Below are positions 58,008-64,000 of a stretch of 64,000 nt of DNA, one piece after another. Made by a program: the position numbers and the translations under genes. The DNA lies in the NCBI GenBank assembly GCA_013350335.1, contig CM023540.1, forward strand, positions 48,652,552-48,716,551, given 5' to 3'. Position 1 is the first letter of the stretch; each line of letters opens with the position of its first letter. This DNA comes from Chimonanthus salicifolius. Its lineage: Eukaryota; Streptophyta; Magnoliopsida; Laurales; Calycanthaceae. The notes under the pieces were generated by a model. The model saw nothing but the letters and a program-made list of their open reading frames with translations, had not been told where the DNA came from and did not search any database.

Positions 58008-59462
58008 GGGCCATGGTCATGGCCGAATACACCAATGTTTAACCTTGATTATGGAGGATTTAAAATGGTAAAAATAACCATTGGGTTCGGCCACCATGAA
58101 GGGCCGAACCCCATGTAAGAGATGGCTTGGTTTTCATGTTTTGAAACATGAAAACCATAGATTTTGTGGACTGTTTTTGGGTTTTGATTTAAGATTTAAA
58201 TACATGTTTTAGAATGGTTAAAAAACATGGATCTGATTGACATAGGGACTGAAGTTTATATAGTCTAAAATCAGTGGATTAAAAGATGGAAATGGACCAT
58301 TGGGTTCGGCCACTTGGCATGGCCGAACCCCATGAAAACAAGTGGCTAGTTTTGATGGTTTTTAGAAGTTAAAACCATATAAGTTGGGACTGATGTTAGA
58401 TGTTTGTAATAGAATTAAAATACATGTTTTAAAGAGGGTTAAAACATGGGTTTGGATATCAGAAAAGGTGGAAGTTATGTGGTCTAAATCAGTGGATTAA
58501 AATTGGAAAAAAATGGACCATGGGGATCGGCCATCTTGGATGGCCGAATCCCATGGAGTTGTGTTGATTTTGGATGTTTGTTTGAAAGGTAAAACCTGAT
58601 TTTTATTTACTGTTATTACATGATTATCTGAGGTTTAAAAACAGTAAACATAACCATTGGGTTCGGCCACCATGGAGGGCCGAACCCCATGTAAAAGAAT
58701 CTTGGTTTTCATGTTGGGAAACATGGAAACCATGGACTTTTATGGACTGTTTGGATGAATTTAATTAGAGGGTTTCTAAGAGATATAAGGGCAGCAAAAG
58801 GGTACTGATATTGCATGATTTAAATAACACCTAATGCATGTTTGAAGGATCAATTCATGGACATAGGGTTCGGCCAACTTGAATGGCCGAACCCCATGAA
58901 AGAGATTGATGATTGTTGTGAAATCAAAGAGTTAGAAACCATGCAATACCATGGGGTTTCTATAGGAGTTTAAATAGAATTAGGTTTGCTGTTTTTATGC
59001 CTAAGATACAGGATAAATGATGAAAGATTATTAGAAGAATTGAATCCCAAAGAGCCATGAGGTTCGGCCATGTGAATGGCCGAACCCCATGGGTTGCTTT
59101 ATGGCTTTTATTTTGTTTACTTAGGGTTATGGTTACTGATTTGGGTCAGCCTTTGGATGGCTGAACCATGTATTGATCATGGTTGAATTAGCATGATTAA
59201 ACCATGAGTGATCATGGTGATAATCAGATCAAGAGAACCATTGGGTTCGGCCATGTGCATGGCCAAACCCCATGGGGCTAGCTTTGGGATGAATGGACCA
59301 AGATTTATGGGTTTTCCTATGTATGTTAAATGAAATAAGCTTGCTGTTTTGGGTTGGCCATGGGATGGCTGAACCTTGTAGTTAATATGGCTAAATGGTA
59401 GAGCCTAACTTGTAAACAAATGATGGGATCATTGTGTAGGAGGATCATAGGGTTCGGCCATT
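58008..59462 (+). repeat. TTCGGCCA/TGGCCGAA stem-loop array in G5
   Basis: About eleven units, for example near 58084, 58304, 58660, 58867, 59060 and 59247. Some keep pairing with both arms altered, for example GGGCCGAACCCC with a shifted spacer near 58084. This is a third diverged copy of the array. Confidence 0.8.
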
Positions 59463-59968
59463 ATAGATTGTTTTGTTGGAGATTATGACTTGGTTGTATG
59501 AGTTGGATTAAGTAAACATATGGATTTATCTTTGGACTTAGTGATAAGTAAATAACCAGCCACTAAGGTAGATTACTTTTATGAACTTTGATTATGAGCA
59601 AGATTAGACATTGGTTATACCAATGGCAAATCTGTGAATACAAGTCAAACGAAGGGATTGATCAAAGGACTCACATGATGTAGTTGGGTCTTAGATATGA
59701 ATGAACAAGTAAGTGATAGTATGATTTATTGATTGTTATATGGATAAGGTACCGGAAGTTGAACGACGTGCGAGTCGTGACCGGGTGACGCGAAAGAAAG
59801 ATCAAGTACTGAAGTGAATCTTCTGTAGGTTTCCTATCTTTATTGTAACCACTATTTCATATGCTGTTTTATGTTGATTTTGATAACTTACATGATTGTA
59901 AAGTTATGTTTCTAAATGACATGTTTGCATAGACATCTCATGCATGGCATGGGATGATGGTGTTGTAA

Positions 59969-60120
59969 CCGGAGGCCACACTCCGTCGGGGCGTCCGAAA
60001 GACCACTGTGGGGTACCCTGATGATGAGAATCCCATCAGGAGGAATCCGGAGGCCACACTCCGTCGGGGCATCCGAAAGACCACTGTGGGTTACCTTGAC
60101 GATGAGAATCCCGTCAAGTG
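59969..60120 (+). repeat. Two-copy 78-bp direct repeat in G5
   Basis: CCGGAGGCCACACTCCGTCG twice, as in LTR-A and LTR-B. Confidence 0.75.
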
Positions 60121-60581
60121 ATGGCTATGTTGAATGGTGATGGGTGGGACTCATTACATGTTCATTTCATACATAGCATGTTTTTATGGAATTTTGTCTC
60201 ACATGTATTATTATTATGTATATGCATGTTTTATATGCTAACATGTGGTAGCCCTGATTCGGGAACCTACTGGGCGCGTTGATCTAACGCCCTAATTCTA
60301 TCCTCAGAGGAGATTGCAGGTACAAGCAAGGGGAAAGGAAAGGTCATTGACCAGGAGGGGAGCTGAGCCTAAGTGCTTTAATGATGGATTTGGATTACGT
60401 TATATTACTGTCATTTGAATACTATTGTTGGACATGTAATAATTCGTTATTTGCTATGGTTTGATTAGGATAATAACCTGTGGATGGTTGATCTATGTTA
60501 TTTAATATTTAAGACTGTTACTTGCTATCTCGTCTTTCTATTCCGCAATTATCTAGATTATTCCGCATGTTGATGTTAGTT

Positions 60582-60659
60582 CCATGTGTGATTCACTATC
60601 ATGGTCTATTCCATGTACACATAGGTGGCCAGTTAAGGTTCAGACTTGGGTAGTCTGAA
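60582..60659 (+). other. Paired hairpins near the end of G5
   Basis: CCATGTGTG (60582-60590) faces ACACATAGG near 60617-60625 (partial). TTCAGACT (60639-60646) pairs perfectly with AGTCTGAA (60652-60659). The inner G-C pair of the other copies is A-T here. Confidence 0.65.
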
Positions 60660-60761
60660 CTTAACTCGCGTCGTGACGCCGCCCGCTCTCTTCCGATGTT
60701 TATTTTAAAAAAAAAAAATTAGACTCTGAAATTCTCGGAAAGGGCGGGGTGTTACATTTTA

Positions 60762-62150
60762 TGTGGGAGAAAAGAGCCTCCATCTTACAATAATTAATAC
60801 ATTTCCAAGGATTGATATTTGTCCATTCATTGTTCCCACATTGGTGTATATGTTGTTGAATGAACATGGTACATGTTTGATGCATTTGTACTCATATATG
60901 TACATGGTTATGCGTCATTGTACTTACTCATATGATCTTTTCATGGAAAATTCCTTGTATGAGTGATTCCCTCCTCGTTGGCTTGCATAACCATTTATGT
61001 TTCAAAATTGGTATATCTTTTGAAATGTTTGTGCCCCTTGTACTCCATTTCAAGTCCAACAATTGGGACTTGTTGAAAGACATTGAAATGGTCAATCAGT
61101 GCTTCAATGCGCTTTGTCAATAGATGGCACAAAGAGAGAAAGGGATGGGACTGTAATGCTGCACACATCCTTGGAGTTTGGGGGGGCACAAAATATGTGT
61201 TATTTAGCACCTGTCACTGGTCATGACAGTGTAGGGTGGAAGAATGATGCAAGCTTGATAGAAAACTTTGAGAAAAATAAACTTAGAGGCAGCTAAGTTT
61301 ATGGGAGAGTTAAGTTAAAGAAACTAGAAAAGATAGTTTGGAAAATGGGGGAGAAGACTCCAAAAAGGAAGCTAGGTAAGTTAGCTTGACCCCATTGGGA
61401 GTGTATCTTTAAGACAGCACAACTCTTAAAGGGGAAGAATAAGAAAAACAGTAATGCAATGGCAATTTTTATTGTACTGTGGGGGAGATCAATGCTTGAA
61501 TACATGAGAAGCATGCATTGATCAATGAAAAGATTAAATGAGTTGGAAGTGAACTCATGGAAGCACTAAATGCAAGAAGCACAGGGGAGTGCTTGAAATC
61601 CAATTCTTTCAAAACGAAAGGAAAATCGATATCCGCCTACTAAACCTTTGTCAATTGTATGACAAAATGGGGGAGAAATTAGTATAAGTTCTTAGACATC
61701 AAAGCCAATTAAGAGGAGTAATTGGTAAGATTGGAAGAAGCCAATGGACATGGGAATGTCTATGCTTGGAGTTTAAGAAATCAAATTCAAAGAAAATTGG
61801 GGGAGAAAATCTTCTCAACACTGTTAGCTCAGATAAGATATGGGTAGTGTTGGTGGCTAGGAAATCATGGTGTTTAGGGGAGCATGAATACAAATCTAGT
61901 TTAGTCCATGAATGCACATTGTTTTGAACTAACCCCTCTAATGATTTTCTAGTGTTAATTGCTTATGTTGTTGAATAGGAAAACATGAAATGTAACAAAC
62001 TGACCAAGAATATGCGAAGATCATAGTCTTATCTTCCATTTGAATAAGTTAATCAATGTAATATTTTTGTATTCAAATGTCATGTAATAAGGGTGGGTTT
62101 GTAATTGGGTTAGCTTCTAAATTTTGTCAAGAAATTGATAAAGGGGCGAT
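60762..62150 (+). other. E6 non-coding interior, right part, with purine tract
   Basis: This continues E6 after G5. Open frames are short (the longest, 60932-61120, is without motif). GGGGGAGA words near 61481, 61670 and 61800 and the final AAAGGGGCGA (62140-62149) before TGTTAAAGCC form the usual SIRE-like 3' untranslated end and polypurine tract. The segment 61740-62150 matches 44312-44680 in reverse. Confidence 0.6.
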
Positions 62151-62598
62151 TGTTAAAGCCCCGGATTTACCGAGTCCCTAAGTTTGTCAATTCCATGACT
62201 CGGGAAGAAGCATTTGCTAGAAGCTTGAAGAACTAAAGGTGATCAAGAAAGAAGATCATGCTCCACCGGATTGAGCTCATCGTTATGGTAATCACAAAAA
62301 AATAGGTATGTGGCCATAAATGACTTTAGGTGAAACCCACACCTTAGAGAGGACCATCCCTAGGCTTAGTTGCATATGTTGGTAATAGACATAATAAGCC
62401 TAGAATGGAAACTTGACAGTAAATTGGAAGAGGACTTGGAAATATGAATTAAGTTCACTATCAGTTCAACCAGTTGCTCTCATCGACTCTTTGGTGGAGA
62501 CAGGATCGACCCATCGTGGTCAAAGATTGGTCAGCCAGATTGACAGAGGTTCTGGGTCATAGCATTGTCATTTTGGGTAAGCCTCTATCGAGAGTATC

Positions 62599-62810
62599 TG
62601 TAACGTCCCATCCCTTCAGCACAATATTGTCTACTTTGGGCCCCACGTGGGACGGTCCGCACGGCTTTGCAATAGGCCTGGCCGACAAGACCAAGCTCAA
62701 AAGGCCTTGTGCTTATGGGAGGGGGGCTGCCCTCTTAAATCCCACCAACAAATACTTCTCACTAGCGGTATGAGACCTTTTGCCATTGCTGCTAGTGCAG
62801 GGGTATCACA
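62599..62810 (-). repeat. TRIM2 3' LTR
   Basis: Plus-strand reading TGTAACGTCCC to GGGTATCACA. Confidence 0.85.
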
Positions 62811-62910
62811 ATCCACCCCCCTTAAGACCAGAGTCATCCCGGCTCTGTGACATCACACGAGTAGAGGGCCCATACAGTCCGAGAGCTGAACCTAAAGCTT
62901 TAATATCACT

Positions 62911-63123
62911 TGTAACGATCCATCCCTTCAATACAATATTGTCCACTCTGGGCCCCACGTTGGACGGCCCGCACGACTTTGCATTGGGCATGGCCCACAA
63001 GACTAGGTCCAAAAGGCCTTGTGCTTATGGGAGGGGGGTTGCCCTCTTAAATCCCACCAACAAATACTTCTCACTAGCGGTATGGGACCTTTTTTCCATT
63101 GCCGCTAGTGCAGGGGTATCACA
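62911..63123 (-). repeat. TRIM2 5' LTR
   Basis: Plus-strand reading TGTAACGATCC to GGGTATCACA. Confidence 0.85.
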
Positions 63124-64000
63124 GTATCGTATGCACTGACCCCTCGATGATGAACTTAACGACCTCTCATAGTCAACAACTCATCGATGAAAAACTTGGG
63201 AGTTCTGGACTTTGAACTCAAGTGGGCTCTCGAGAAAACAGACATGTCAGTATTTCAAGACAGATCGAGAGCACCAGGACTAACCCTTAGGTAAAGGACA
63301 ACAGGTCATTCTAGGTAGGACAAGTTTCGGACATGAAACTCTATCTACATGGTGATGCCCCAAATCGAGACCCTCGTATGGACCGACTTCTCGGTGCCAT
63401 GACTGTCGACCCAACGGTAACACCGACCTATCGACCGGGAATTAATTATGTCGTTGGGAGTGCACTTAATGTGCAACGGTCGGATGCTTGAACGGTAATA
63501 AATATAAACATCGACCCATCGCTGCCCCCGATCTGTTGGTACTTGATAGTTTGAAAAACTATGTTGTCTCCTCCATAAATATAAGAGTTGTGTGATCATT
63601 TAATCATCTTCCTTGAACTGAGAAAATTCACGCACTCTAAGGAACGATCAACTCTCTTGTGCCTACACCTGAGAATCATATACAACCAATCTATTGATTG
63701 AGTTAGTGAAAGAGAGAAAGATAGGAGGAAAGAAAATATACCAACTAGGATAGAATCGGTTTCCTATTCACCTTGAGATTGTGACTGCTCAACGACGGCT
63801 ATAAGGCAAAGTGTCAAGATTAAACTCGGGCACACATTGGGTGGATCTTTGAGAAGCACACATCTTCGAGAAAGAACGACAAAGGCAAGTGTTTCTTGGT
63901 TTTAATTTTGTTTTAAAACCTTCATCCTGTAAAAGTAGATTAAGGAGGCTTGGCTCCGGAACCACTATAAAAAATCTAGAGCGTCGTCTCTGACACATGT

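Larger units (their letters stand above)
56574..60756 (+). mobile_element. Solo gypsy LTR G5
   Basis: Starts TGTAACACCCCG and ends CGGGGTGTTACA, a 12-bp inverted repeat, 4183 bp. It is flanked by perfect TTTTA (56569-56573 and 60757-60761). No interior or second LTR is present, so it is a solo LTR left by recombination between LTRs. It is diverged from LTR-A/B and G3 and has three tandem copies of its first segment. Confidence 0.9.
62599..63123 (-). mobile_element. TRIM2 (miniature LTR retrotransposon), reverse
   Basis: Two LTRs of 212 and 213 bp surround a 100-bp interior. Perfect GTATC duplications flank it (62594-62598 and 63124-63128). On the minus strand a purine tract AAGGGGGGTGGAT precedes the 3' LTR, and a decayed primer site lies near 62898-62909. 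It is related to TRIM1. The overlapping open frames here (62474-63139) only read through the LTRs. Confidence 0.88.
52271..64000 (+). mobile_element. SIRE-like copia element E6, pol-less, 3' end outside window
   Basis: A 5' LTR (52271-53968), a primer site, gag remains, a long non-coding interior and the start of a 3' LTR (62151 on) are in view. It is inserted upstream of the hAT BED exon. Solo LTR G5 and TRIM2 lie within it. No protease, integrase or RT motif was found in about 4 kb of its own interior, so it is LARD-like. Confidence 0.78.
62151..64000 (+). repeat. E6 3' LTR, partial, split by TRIM2
   Basis: Starts TGTTAAAGCCCCGG and follows the 5' LTR up to the equivalent of about 53590, where the window ends. 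Confidence 0.82.

Noticed and set aside
62474..63139. Open frames of 67-119 codons across TRIM2
   Set aside because: They repeat the same peptide because they read the two TRIM LTRs; there is no protein-like conservation.

Overview
The window looks like intergenic heterochromatin from a flowering plant. It is AT-rich and almost entirely built of transposable elements nested in one another. Initiator-Met-tRNA primer sites, plant-type Ty3/gypsy chromoviruses (Tekay/Del-like, TGTAACACC...GTTACA long terminal repeats of about 4 kb), SIRE-like and Ale-like Ty1/copia elements, TRIMs and a ricesleeper-type hAT transposon all point to an angiosperm; I cannot name the species. I see no convincing host gene, tRNA, rRNA or CRISPR array. 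Every transposon gene seen is broken.

Layout. 1-608: AT-rich flank. 609-16463: two gypsy elements in tandem sharing the middle LTR (truncated G1 interior, LTR-A, G2 interior, LTR-B). 16464-21781: old remnants (Athila/TAT-like LTR end, TATAC-rich tract, 31-bp tandem repeat, dispersed repeat R1, SIRE-like LTR end, gypsy gag-protease scrap). 21782-29430 onward: non-autonomous LTR element B in reverse orientation; its left LTR holds an Ale-like copia element C (21945-27217). 29431 to beyond the window end: a hAT transposon inserted in the right LTR of B.

Everything after 29431 appears to lie inside that hAT. It holds TRIM1 (29697-30227). A solo LTR, L, splits the transposase gene at 32316/51777. 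L holds an inverted pair of SIRE-like copia LTRs with part of an interior (32455-50835). The left copia LTR holds gypsy G3 (33043-43015), and the LTR of G3 holds the head-to-head rearranged gypsy G4 (39588-42293). A second SIRE-like element, E6 (52271 to beyond the end), sits upstream of the transposase and holds a solo gypsy LTR, G5 (56574-60756), and TRIM2 (62599-63123). Target-site duplications confirm most junctions: TACTT, ATCGT/ATCGC, CCTCC, ACTCT, TCTCC, TTTTA and GTATC. The order of insertion can therefore be read: B, then hAT, L, copia pair, G3, G4.

No gene cluster works together here. The features most likely to be under-described are structural: (1) the long gypsy LTRs carry about ten spaced GGTTCGGCCA/TGGCCGAACC stem-loops each; (2) just before the LTR end there are two short hairpins whose paired bases change together between copies; (3) G4 is an inverted gypsy dimer that nevertheless has a perfect target duplication; (4) two SIRE-like copies lack any visible pol.
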